Positions 50,214 through 57,160 of a stretch of DNA of 64,000 nucleotides are shown in pieces. The notes below the pieces were generated by a model. The model had not been told where the DNA came from and did not search any database. It worked only from the letters and a program-made list of their open reading frames with translations. Within the stretch, counting starts at the first letter, position 1; every line of letters begins with the position of its first letter. This DNA is from JADFMN01 sp964529975 (lineage in GTDB: Bacteria; Armatimonadota; Fimbriimonadia; Fimbriimonadales; Fimbriimonadaceae). The stretch covers positions 1 to 64,000 of the forward strand of contig CAZGXW010000001.1 of assembly GCA_964529975.1 (NCBI GenBank), written 5' to 3'. Position numbers and translations under genes: made by a program.

Positions 50214-51551
50214 ATGGCCGAACTCAAACTCCTGCTCGAGCACGCTCACGACCCCGCCTATCGCACCCTCGCGGGCTATCGGTCCAAGGGGGGCTACAAG
50301 GCGCTCGCCAAGGCTCTGGACATGGATCGACAGGCGGTCATCGACCAGGTCAAAGCTAGCGGACTTCGCGGTCGCGGCGGCGCAGGATTCCCGACGTGGA
50401 TCAAGTGGAACGGTCTTCCCAAGGAAAAGACCAAGCCCCACTACGTCCTGTGCAACGCCGACGAAGGAGAGCCCGGCACGTTCAAGGACAAGCAACTCAT
50501 GGAGGAGACTCCGTTCCTGCTTGTCGAGGGCATGACGATCGCAGGGCATGCGACGCAGTCCAACGTCGGCTACATCTACATCCGCGGAGAGTTCGTGGAC
50601 GCTGCCCGAGCGCTGCGAAGCGCCATCGACGAGGCCTATGCGAACGGACTGCTCGGCAAAAACATCCTGGGCAAAGGATTCGACTTCGACCTTTACATCC
50701 ACCTGGGAGCCGGCTCGTACGAGTGCGGCGAAGAGTCCGCGCTGATGAGTAGCCTCATGGGCGAGCGCGGCATGCCCAGGCTCAAGTTCCCGCACGCTCC
50801 TCTCCCCACAATCGCCGGCCTGTGGGACAGGCCGACGCTGATCAACAACGTCGAGACTTTCACGTGCGTGCCGTTCATCGTCGACAAGGGCGGCGAATGG
50901 TACGCGACGCTGGGCGCCTCGACCAAGAACTCACGCGGGACCAAGGTGTTCTCCGTCAGCGGCCACGTCAACAGGCCAGGCAACTACGAGGTCGAGTTCG
51001 GCACGCCGCTCCGAGACCTGCTCGCTCTTGCGGGCGGGATCAAAGAAGGACGTCTCAAAGCGTGCGTCCCGGGCGGTTCGTCGGTTCCCATCCTCGACCG
51101 AGAATCGACCGAGCGGGCTGTGATCGGGTACGAGGAAATGTCCGAGGTCGGCTCGATGGTGGGGTCCGGCGGCTGTATGTTCCTCAACGACGAGACCTGC
51201 ATCGTCTCGTTCATCTGGCGGACTGCCAAGTTCTACGCCGAGGAGTCCTGTGGCAAGTGCACTCCGTGTCGCGAGGGCACGCGGTGGATGGAGCAGATCC
51301 TGGAGCGCATCGTTCGCGGCAACGGTCAGCCGGGAGACAAGGAACTCCTGCTAGAAATCTGCTCACAGATCGACGGGCGCTCGTTCTGCGGCCTGGGCGA
51401 CGCGGCCGCCTGGCCGGTGGCCGGAGCGATCAAGGTGTTCGGCGAGGAGTTCGACCACTTCATCGAGCACGGGCACAGTCTGGTCGCCTCGCGACTGATG
51501 GACGAGTACAACCCCGATTGGATCGCCCGCTCCTCCAAAGCCAAGGCTTGA
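50214..51551 (+). CDS. nuoF: NADH-quinone oxidoreductase subunit F
   Basis: The 445-residue protein has the 51-kDa subunit motifs: FMN/NADH-binding GLRGRGGAGFPTWIKWNG near residue 50 and YVLCNADEGEPGTFKDKQLM near 78, GAGSYECGEESALMSSLMGE near 164, and the C-terminal 4Fe-4S ligands EESCGKCTPCREGTRWMEQ near 345. It is the NADH-oxidising subunit. It ends the visible nuo run; no nuoG to nuoN lie downstream in the window, where tRNA-Arg follows instead. Confidence 0.95.
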   Translation: MAELKLLLEHAHDPAYRTLAGYRSKGGYKALAKALDMDRQAVIDQVKASGLRGRGGAGFPTWIKWNGLPKEKTKPHYVLCNADEGEPGTFKDKQLMEETPFLLVEGMTIAGHATQSNVGYIYIRGEFVDAARALRSAIDEAYANGLLGKNILGKGFDFDLYIHLGAGSYECGEESALMSSLMGERGMPRLKFPHAPLPTIAGLWDRPTLINNVETFTCVPFIVDKGGEWYATLGASTKNSRGTKVFSVSGHVNRPGNYEVEFGTPLRDLLALAGGIKEGRLKACVPGGSSVPILDRESTERAVIGYEEMSEVGSMVGSGGCMFLNDETCIVSFIWRTAKFYAEESCGKCTPCREGTRWMEQILERIVRGNGQPGDKELLLEICSQIDGRSFCGLGDAAAWPVAGAIKVFGEEFDHFIEHGHSLVASRLMDEYNPDWIARSSKAKA

Positions 51552-51560
51552 CCAGTCAAT

Positions 51561-51588
51561 TTGACGGGTAATCCGGGTGCCATAATCG
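51561..51588 (+). promoter_or_regulatory. Promoter of tRNA-Arg
   Basis: TTGACG (51561-51566), a 16-base spacer and TAATCG (51583-51588) end seven bases before the tRNA. The spacing fits a sigma-70-type site. Confidence 0.5.
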
Positions 51589-51594
51589 GGCTTC

Positions 51595-51670
51595 GCGGCC
51601 GTAGCTCAGTGGATAGAGCGCTTGCCTCCGGAGCAAGAGGTCGCGGGTTCGAATCCCGCCGGCCGCGCCA
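51595..51670 (+). tRNA. tRNA-Arg (anticodon CCG)
   Basis: A complete cloverleaf is visible. The acceptor GCGGCCG pairs with CGGCCGC before the discriminator G and an encoded CCA. The D arm is GCTC..GAGC, the anticodon stem is CTTGC/GCAAG with loop CTCCGGA, and the T arm is GCGGG-TTCGAAT-CCCGC. The anticodon CCG reads the arginine codon CGG. It is 43 bases after nuoF. Confidence 0.95.
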
Positions 51671-51672
51671 CC

Positions 51673-51722
51673 CTCGGATTTGAACCTAAAAAGTAGACTT
51701 ACGTCTACCTCCCCGAGTTTTC
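51673..51722 (+). terminator. Terminator-like structure after tRNA-Arg
   Basis: CTCGG (51673-51677) can pair with CCGAG (51713-51717), which is followed by TTTT. An inner GTAGAC/GTCTAC hairpin sits between. It separates the tRNA from the next pilin promoter. Confidence 0.45.
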
Positions 51723-51743
51723 CCCTGCATTATCAAATTCAGG

Positions 51744-51772
51744 TTGCCTTCTGGTTCAAGGTTTGATATACT
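51744..51772 (+). promoter_or_regulatory. Sigma-70-type promoter of the third large pilin gene
   Basis: TTGCCT (51744-51749), 17-base spacer, TATACT (51767-51772), 23 bases before the ATG. The arrangement resembles that of the gene at 53938. Confidence 0.55.
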
Positions 51773-51795
51773 GGAAGCGTTTGGAGACATATATC

Positions 51796-52695
51796 ATGCG
51801 TAAGCGTGCATTTACACTTATCGAGTTGCTCGTCGTGATCGCTATCATTGCGATCCTGGCAGCGATTCTCTTCCCTGTGTTCGCACAAGCCAAGGTTGCT
51901 GCGAAGAAGGCTGCCTGCATCAGCAACATGAAGCAGTGGGGCCTCGCCAACCAGATGTACTGGGCGGACTACGACGACCAGATCGCACTCTGGGAGTACC
52001 ACTTCGTGTACAACGTTCTGCCTCCGCAGAACAACCGAGACACCGGCAACATCCTCTATCCGTATGTCAAGAACATGCAGATGGTGGTCACGCCGAACAG
52101 CCCGATCTCGTTCCGACCTCGCATGTACCCCGATCCGTCGCTCGGTTTTGGTAACCCGGCTTCGATGACGGGCCAGCAGAGGACCGACCAGGAGCTCTAC
52201 AACGCAGGTTGGTTGAGCGACTACGGTCTGAACTACATGCCGCTGACGGGCGCGTTCGCCGGCTCCGGCGTTGCCTATCCGTACGGAGTGGGCTTCAACC
52301 CGCAGAAGGCGACCTCGGTCGCCAACCCCGGTGACACCATCCTCCTCGCGACCTCGGTTTGGGACCGCGATGCTTCGGGCGGCGTCATCCACGGTGGAAA
52401 CATTGCGTTCGATCCTCCGTGCCGCTACTACACGGACGGTACCGACACCATGGCTCCTCGCCCCTACGGTGCGACGGGCGCCTACTGGTTCGGCGGTTGG
52501 AACCCCGGTTCCCCGCTCGCCTGGAACGTGTTCGGCGGCGTCTGGCCGTACTACGCCAACAAGGCTACGGTCGGCTATATGGACAGCCACGCCAAGTCGC
52601 TCAACATTGGTGCGATCTCGGCCGGTTGTAACGTGCTGAACGGCTGGGGCGGTCAGGTCATCGACCCGAGCATCTACATCTGGGACCGCAACTAA
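51796..52695 (+). CDS. Large prepilin-like protein, third member
   Basis: The 299-residue protein begins MRKRAFTLIELLVVIAIIAI, then AKVAAKKAACISNMKQWGLA, and ends SIYIWDRN. The central domain has PCRYYTDGTDTMAPRPYGAT and the late TVGYMDSHAKSLNIGAISAG, shared almost word for word with the gene at 53938 and more distantly with the tandem pair at 46091/47190. The signal and cleavage site predict processing by a prepilin peptidase. The ATG at 51796 has GGAGA about ten bases upstream. A stem-loop and a small lipoprotein gene follow. Confidence 0.85.
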   Translation: MRKRAFTLIELLVVIAIIAILAAILFPVFAQAKVAAKKAACISNMKQWGLANQMYWADYDDQIALWEYHFVYNVLPPQNNRDTGNILYPYVKNMQMVVTPNSPISFRPRMYPDPSLGFGNPASMTGQQRTDQELYNAGWLSDYGLNYMPLTGAFAGSGVAYPYGVGFNPQKATSVANPGDTILLATSVWDRDASGGVIHGGNIAFDPPCRYYTDGTDTMAPRPYGATGAYWFGGWNPGSPLAWNVFGGVWPYYANKATVGYMDSHAKSLNIGAISAGCNVLNGWGGQVIDPSIYIWDRN

Positions 52696-52708
52696 GGCGG
52701 CCACGACG

Positions 52709-52739
52709 TTTGGGGCCCGATCACAAGTCGGGCCCCAAA
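52709..52739 (+). terminator. Stem-loop between pilin and lipoprotein
   Basis: TTTGGGGCCCGA (52709-52720), loop TCACAAG, TCGGGCCCCAAA (52728-52739). It lacks a T-run on the plus strand, so it may permit partial readthrough into the lipoprotein gene. Confidence 0.55.
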
Positions 52740-52765
52740 AATTTGCCGGACACAATCAAAGCAAC

Positions 52766-52957
52766 ATGAAACCGATTTCCGTCATCTTCCTCGCTATCCT
52801 CGCGCTCGCCCTCGTCGGCTGTTCGCAGACCGAGACGACCCAAGACCAGGTCGAAAAGGACGCCAAGGCGATCACGCTCGACCCCAACGCCACGCCGGAC
52901 ACGTCCGCTTCCGAAGGCATGATGCCCATGCCCGGCCCGAAGAAGGGCGGCGGCTAG
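52766..52957 (+). CDS. Small lipoprotein paired with the third pilin
   Basis: The 63-residue product has a short type II signal with lipobox LVGC (ISVIFLAILALALVGCSQ), so lipidation at Cys19 is expected. The mature part begins TETTQDQVEKDAKAITLDPN and ends in a Pro/Lys/Gly tail. The TETTQDQVEKDA block is repeated in the lipoprotein at 54901. It starts 70 bases after the pilin stop and is closed by a strong terminator. Its partner role is inferred from the repeated arrangement. Confidence 0.8.
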   Translation: MKPISVIFLAILALALVGCSQTETTQDQVEKDAKAITLDPNATPDTSASEGMMPMPGPKKGGG

Positions 52958-52976
52958 GCCCCCGACTCAACGTGAC

Positions 52977-53013
52977 GCGGCCCCAGGCTTTGAGCCTGGG
53001 GCCGCTTGCTTTT
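52977..53013 (+). terminator. Intrinsic terminator after the lipoprotein
   Basis: GCGGCCCCAGGCT (52977-52989), TTG, AGCCTGGGGCCGC (52993-53005), followed by TTGCTTTT. It has a long perfect stem and T-run. Confidence 0.85.
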
Positions 53014-53028
53014 GGAAACCTGAACCGA

Positions 53029-53352
53029 CTACGGCCCCGCGTGGTCTGGACAGACGACGGACGTGCTTCCGTTGCCCAACGCGTACGTCGCATGGGTCGG
53101 GCACTCGGGCTCGACCTTGATGTAGGCCGGAACCAGGTCGCTCATCGCAGGTGTCGACGAGGAAGTCTGGCCCGTGTCCATGATCCACATGTGCTTTGCC
53201 GCCTCTAGTTTCTGCTGGTTCGACCAGCATGACTTCTCTTGGGCGTTCTCGCGGGCGCTCACGAACTGTGGCACGGCGATGGCCAAGAGGATGCCGATGA
53301 TCAGGACTACGATCATGATCTCGACCAGCGTGAAGGCCTTGTTCCTACGCAT
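53029..53352 (-). CDS. Small type IV pilin-like protein
   Basis: The 107-residue protein begins MRRNKAFTLVEIMIVVLIIG with the +5 Glu of a classical prepilin, then a 30-residue helix. QKLEAAKHMWIMDTGQTSS and a C-terminal pair of cysteines (PECPTHAT, VVCPDHAG) may form a disulfide loop. It is the size of a normal minor pilin. ATG at 53352 has GGAG six bases upstream, but the site lies within a stem. It follows the related gene at 53431 by 78 bases. Confidence 0.82.
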   Translation of the reverse strand: MRRNKAFTLVEIMIVVLIIGILLAIAVPQFVSARENAQEKSCWSNQQKLEAAKHMWIMDTGQTSSSTPAMSDLVPAYIKVEPECPTHATYALGNGSTSVVCPDHAGP

Positions 53353-53358
53353 GAGGGA

Positions 53359-53385
53359 CTCCAACGAGGTTTTTCCACGTTGGAG
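53359..53385 (-). promoter_or_regulatory. Hairpin sequestering the ribosome site of the 53352 pilin
   Basis: On the minus strand CTCCAACG (53378-53385) pairs with CGTTGGAG (53359-53366), whose GGAG is the ribosome site of the ATG at 53352. The loop is 11 bases. It could limit translation or couple it to the upstream pilin. Confidence 0.45.
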
Positions 53386-53419
53386 CCTGCCAATCGCGGC
53401 TCTGCGCCCTAGTAAGGAG

Positions 53420-53438
53420 ACCGGTATTCGCTACCGGT
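53420..53438. terminator. Inverted repeat at the end of the 53431 pilin
   Basis: ACCGGTA (53420-53426), TTCGC, TACCGGT (53432-53438) overlaps the stop codon of the gene. It may end or stabilise the transcript. Confidence 0.35.
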
Positions 53439-53757
53439 TATGGGCGCTGCAGGTCGTTTCGCCTTGGAGACCGTTGAGGCTGTAGGTGCCCTTCAGGGGG
53501 CATAGGGGAGGATTCTCGATGTACTCGGGGAGCAGGTCTCGGAAGTAGACCTCGTCGCCAAAGACCTTGCCGTTGTCGACCATCCAGAGCATCTTGGCCT
53601 GCTGGAAGACCTGGCGGTTCTTGGAGCAGGCCGACTCTGTCGTCCTGACCCGGGCGTTGGCGTAGGCCGGGACGGCGATCGCGGTCAAGACGCCCAGGAT
53701 CGCGACGACGATCGCGAGTTCGATCAGGGTGAAGGCCTTGCGCTTCATATGGGACAC
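53431..53757 (-). CDS. Small type IV pilin-like protein
   Basis: The 108-residue protein starts MSHMKRKAFTLIELAIVVAI with a +5 Glu, then a helix ending VRTTESACSKNRQVFQQAKM. Two further Cys (LCPLKG, TTCSAHNR) near the end may form a disulfide with one another. It resembles the protein at 53029 in size and layout, and the two probably form one operon of minor pilins. A GTG at 53757 is preceded by GGAGG with eight-base spacing; ATG at 53748 is the alternative. Confidence 0.82.
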   Translation of the reverse strand: MSHMKRKAFTLIELAIVVAILGVLTAIAVPAYANARVRTTESACSKNRQVFQQAKMLWMVDNGKVFGDEVYFRDLLPEYIENPPLCPLKGTYSLNGLQGETTCSAHNR

Positions 53758-53885
53758 CTGTCAAACCTCCTGCACAGGACGGGCCAGGATCTGCCGTTCA
53801 GCCCAATCGCGACGTAAAGCCGTCACTCAACTCAGCAGACATGTGTCTACTCTTGCGAGAAAGTTCCCGCCATACCACAAAACCA

Positions 53886-53914
53886 TTGACAGCGCGCAAC
53901 GGCTTTGATACAAT
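53886..53914 (+). promoter_or_regulatory. Near-consensus sigma-70 promoter of the fourth large pilin
   Basis: TTGACA (53886-53891), 17-base spacer, TACAAT (53909-53914), only 23 bases before the ATG. A full GGAGGT ribosome site at 53925-53930 follows. Confidence 0.75.
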
Positions 53915-53937
53915 TGGGACGTTTGGAGGTTATTATC

Positions 53938-54828
53938 ATGCGTAAGCGTGGATTCACACTCATCGAGTTGCTCGTCGTGATCGCGATCATCGCGATCCTG
54001 GCAGCGATTCTGTTCCCCGTGTTCGCTCAAGCCAAGGTTGCTGCGAAGAAGGCTGCCTGCATCAGTAACATGAAGCAGTGGAGCCTTGCGCACCAAATGT
54101 ACTGGGCTGACTTCGACGACATGGTGTCGTTGTGGCAGTACCACTACAACTTCTCGGTTATTGCTCCGCAATACGACCGCGACCTGGGCAACTTGCTCTA
54201 TCCGTACGTGAAGAACATGCAAATGTCCGTCACGCCGAACAGCCCGATCAGCTATCGGGCGCGCTTGACGAGCATCTACTTCCCTAACCCCGGAACGCTT
54301 ACCGGACAGGCGAGGACCGACCAAGAGATCTTCAACGCTGGATGGTTGACCGACTACGGCTACAACTACCAGGCGCTGACGGGCTTCTTTGCTGGAAATC
54401 CGCCGTACGCCCCGTTCGGATTCATGTGGAACCCTCAAAAGGCCACTTCTGTCCAGAACCCGGGTGACTCGATCCTGAGCGTTACGGGCGTATTCGACCG
54501 TGACTCAGCGGGCGGCGTCCTTGATGGAGGCCAGTTGCCGATCGACCCGCCGTGCCGTTACTACACTGACGGTACGGACACGTTGGCTCCGTCTCCCTAT
54601 GGCTCGACAGGACGCTACTACTATGGTGGCTGGCGACCTGACCTGCCGCTCGCTTGGAACGTGTTCGGTGGCGTGTGGCCGTACTATGCCAACAGGGCAA
54701 CAGTCGGCTTCATGGACAGCCACGCCAAGTCGCTCAACATTGGAGCGATCTCGGCAGGCTGTAATGTCCTCCCCGCTTGGGGTGGGCAGATCGTCGACCC
54801 GAGCATCTACATCTGGGACCGCAACTAG
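53938..54828 (+). CDS. Large prepilin-like protein, fourth member
   Basis: The 296-residue protein begins MRKRGFTLIELLVVIAIIAI and ends SIYIWDRN, with a central region close to that of the 51796 protein (PCRYYTDGTDTLAPSPYGST, TVGFMDSHAKSLNIGAISAG). Their N-terminal 55 residues are nearly identical; the middle varies more. A strong promoter and GGAGGT site predict high expression. It is followed by a stem-loop and a paired lipoprotein gene. Its partner on the other strand is the minor pilin pair. Confidence 0.85.
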   Translation: MRKRGFTLIELLVVIAIIAILAAILFPVFAQAKVAAKKAACISNMKQWSLAHQMYWADFDDMVSLWQYHYNFSVIAPQYDRDLGNLLYPYVKNMQMSVTPNSPISYRARLTSIYFPNPGTLTGQARTDQEIFNAGWLTDYGYNYQALTGFFAGNPPYAPFGFMWNPQKATSVQNPGDSILSVTGVFDRDSAGGVLDGGQLPIDPPCRYYTDGTDTLAPSPYGSTGRYYYGGWRPDLPLAWNVFGGVWPYYANRATVGFMDSHAKSLNIGAISAGCNVLPAWGGQIVDPSIYIWDRN

Positions 54829-54844
54829 TCGGACTCCCCTGACC

Positions 54845-54875
54845 GAGGGATCCGACACACGATGTCGGATCCCTC
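54845..54875 (+). terminator. Stem-loop between pilin and lipoprotein
   Basis: GAGGGATCCGACA (54845-54857), loop CACGA, TGTCGGATCCCTC (54863-54875): a perfect 13-base stem without a T-run, in the same position as those at 46954 and 52709. Confidence 0.6.
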
Positions 54876-54900
54876 ATCCATGTCGGAACCAAGAAGACCT

Positions 54901-55119
54901 ATGAAATCGATTCTCACTCTAATCCTGCTGGGCATCGCGCTGGCGATGTTCGGCTGCTCCTCGACGGAGACTACGCAAGACCAGGTCGAAAAGGACGCTG
55001 CGGCGATCACCACCGACCCCTCAGCGACTCCCATGCAGAGTCCAGACGTCCAACAGGCTCCACCGATCCCGTCTTCGCCCGATGGTCAACAGTACGGTAA
55101 GAAGCCGGCTGGCGGTTAG
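54901..55119 (+). CDS. Small lipoprotein paired with the fourth pilin
   Basis: The 72-residue product has a lipobox MFGC at residues 16-19 (LTLILLGIALAMFGCSS), then STETTQDQVEKDAAAITTDP and a Pro-rich end. The TETTQDQVEKDA block equals that in the lipoprotein at 52766. A longer frame from 54862 reads through the stem-loop and is less likely. It follows the pilin stop by 72 bases and ends at a terminator. The function of these small lipoproteins is unknown. Confidence 0.8.
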   Translation: MKSILTLILLGIALAMFGCSSTETTQDQVEKDAAAITTDPSATPMQSPDVQQAPPIPSSPDGQQYGKKPAGG

Positions 55120-55137
55120 GCTCTCGATCCGCGTGAC

Positions 55138-55173
55138 AAGCGGGCCGGAACCCATGCGGTTTCCGGCCCGCTT
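55138..55173. terminator. Bidirectional terminator between lipoprotein and thrS
   Basis: AAGCGGGCCGGAA (55138-55150) pairs with TTCCGGCCCGCTT (55161-55173). It lies between the convergent lipoprotein and thrS stops, and the stem ends give short A/T runs on both strands. Confidence 0.7.
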
Positions 55174-55192
55174 TCACTTGCCTGTACTGATC

Positions 55193-57067
55193 TCACTCCT
55201 TCACTTTTTCCAAAAAGGCCGCAAGCGGCATCGCGCCGAGGTCGCCCTCTTCCCGCCCGCGCACACCGACAGTTCCCGCTTCGACGTCGTTGTCGCCGAC
55301 TATCAGCATGTACGGGATCTTCATGCGGGCGTTCTCGCGGATCTTCTTCCCGAGCGTCTCGCGCCTGTCGTCGACCTGGACGCGCATCGGCTTCTCCGGC
55401 CTTGCCACGATCGGGGCGAAGGAAGTGAGTTCGCCTGTGAGTTTGGCGTCCCTGTTCGGGAAGCCCCGCAGCGCCGTTGCGATCGCCTCGGCGTAGTCGT
55501 TGTGACGGTCTGCGATGGGCAACACCGCGACTTGGACGGGCGCAAGCCAAAACGGGAACGCGCCGGCGTACTGCTCCGTGAGGAGCCCGATCATGCGCTC
55601 GAGCGAACCGAAGGGCGCACGGTGGATCATGATCGGCCGGTGCGGCTTGCCGTCCTCGCCGATGTACTCCAGTTCGAACCTCTCGGGCAGGTTGTAGTCG
55701 ACCTGGTTTGTGCCCATCTGCCACTCACGGCCGAGGGCGTCCTTGACCATCATGTCGAGTTTGGGGCCGTAGAAGGCCGCATCGCCGGGCGAGACCTCGT
55801 ACTCCATACCGAGTTCGTCGCAGGCGCGTGTGATCGCCTCTTCGGCAAGTTTCCAGTTGTCCGGATGCCCGACGTACTTGTCCGAGGCCGGGTCGCGCGT
55901 GCCCACGCGGGCGCGGTACTCGCTGAGCCCGAGCCGTTTGAGCACCGTGATGATGATGTCCACCACGCCCTTGAACTCCGCGAGGAGTTGGTCTTCGCGG
56001 ACAAAGAGGTGGGCGTCGTCCTGCGTGAACCCGCGCACTCGGAGCATTCCGGCGAGTTCGCCGCTCTGCTCGTAGCGATAGACCGTGCCGAACTCGGCGT
56101 ACCTGATCGGTAGGTCGCGGTACGACCGGAGCGCAGACTGGTACATCTCGATGTGGAACGGGCAGTTCATCGGCTTGAGGATGAAGGTCTCCTTCTCCTC
56201 GTCCTCCATGAACGGGAACATCTTCTCCTTGTATGTCTGGATGTGCCCCGACTTTTCGTACAGGCGCTTGCTAGCGATGTGCGGCGTGACGACCGGCAGA
56301 TAGCCTCGCTTCAACTGCTCGTCCTTCATGAAGTCGCTTAGGACGTCGCGCAAGACCGCGCCCTTGGGAAGCCAGAGCGCGAGCCCGGGGCCGACGTTGT
56401 GCGAGAACATGAACAGCCCGAGTTCGCGCCCGAGGACTCGGTGGTCACGCTTCTTGGCCTCTTCCAGCATGTGGAGGTACTGCTCGAGTTCCTCCTTGGT
56501 CTCGAACGCTGTGCCGTAGATGCGTGTGAGTTGCTTGTTCTTAATGTCGCCGCGCCAGTACGCGCCTGCGATCGACATCAGTTTGAAGTTTTTGATGCCC
56601 TTCGTCGATTCGATGTGCGGACCGCGGCACAAGTCGATGAATACGTGCTCTTTGCCTTGCTTGTCCGTGGCGCGCTGCTCGTAGAACGAGACCTCGTCTC
56701 CCTCGGGGATGGCGTCGAGGAGTTCCAACTTGTACAGGGCCGTCTCCTCGCCCTGGCCCAGCGTGCACTCCTCAAGGATGATCCTCTTGGCGTCGGCCCT
56801 GTCCTTGGCCACGCGCTTGACGATGGACATGTCCAACTTGGCGAGTTCGCGCATCTTCTGCTCGATCTTGCCGAGATCCTCCTCTTTGAGGGGGCTCGGG
56901 AAGTCGATATCGTAGTAGAAGCCGTTCTCGATCGGGGGGCCGATGGAAAGTCTCGAGCCTGGGAACAGTTCGGTCACGGCCTGGGCCATGAGGTGGGCGG
57001 CGGAGTGGCGGAGACGGTAGAGGTCTGACTGCTCGTAGACCTGCTTTTCCTGTAGAAGTGAACTCAT
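55193..57067 (-). CDS. thrS: Threonyl-tRNA synthetase lacking a TGS domain
   Basis: The 624-residue enzyme has the editing domain with LYRLRHSAAHLMAQAVTELF near residue 17 and an HxxxH-type site. The class II catalytic core has ELGLFMFSHNVGPGLALWLP near 220, motif 2 region KPMNCPFHIEMYQSALRSYR near 315 and MLRVRGFTQDDAHLFVRED near 363, and the anticodon-binding domain ends near 624. The usual TGS domain of about 60 residues is missing at the N-terminus; such forms are known in other bacteria. The start ATG at 57067 has GGGAGGG eight bases upstream. It charges tRNA-Thr. Confidence 0.93.
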   Translation of the reverse strand: MSSLLQEKQVYEQSDLYRLRHSAAHLMAQAVTELFPGSRLSIGPPIENGFYYDIDFPSPLKEEDLGKIEQKMRELAKLDMSIVKRVAKDRADAKRIILEECTLGQGEETALYKLELLDAIPEGDEVSFYEQRATDKQGKEHVFIDLCRGPHIESTKGIKNFKLMSIAGAYWRGDIKNKQLTRIYGTAFETKEELEQYLHMLEEAKKRDHRVLGRELGLFMFSHNVGPGLALWLPKGAVLRDVLSDFMKDEQLKRGYLPVVTPHIASKRLYEKSGHIQTYKEKMFPFMEDEEKETFILKPMNCPFHIEMYQSALRSYRDLPIRYAEFGTVYRYEQSGELAGMLRVRGFTQDDAHLFVREDQLLAEFKGVVDIIITVLKRLGLSEYRARVGTRDPASDKYVGHPDNWKLAEEAITRACDELGMEYEVSPGDAAFYGPKLDMMVKDALGREWQMGTNQVDYNLPERFELEYIGEDGKPHRPIMIHRAPFGSLERMIGLLTEQYAGAFPFWLAPVQVAVLPIADRHNDYAEAIATALRGFPNRDAKLTGELTSFAPIVARPEKPMRVQVDDRRETLGKKIRENARMKIPYMLIVGDNDVEAGTVGVRGREEGDLGAMPLAAFLEKVKE

Positions 57068-57110
57068 TTTCGGAACCCTCCCAGACGATGGGAACGAATT
57101 GTGGAACCCC

Positions 57111-57137
57111 ATTATAGTGGGACTGGAAACATTCCAG
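57111..57137 (-). promoter_or_regulatory. thrS promoter with an overlapping inverted repeat
   Basis: On the minus strand TATAAT (57111-57116) lies about 45 bases before the thrS ATG. CTGGAA-ACA-TTCCAG (57123-57137) overlaps its -35 region and could be an operator. It also lies 24 bases from the divergent gene. Confidence 0.4.
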
Positions 57138-57160
57138 CCCAGAATGGGGTCTAAGGAACC

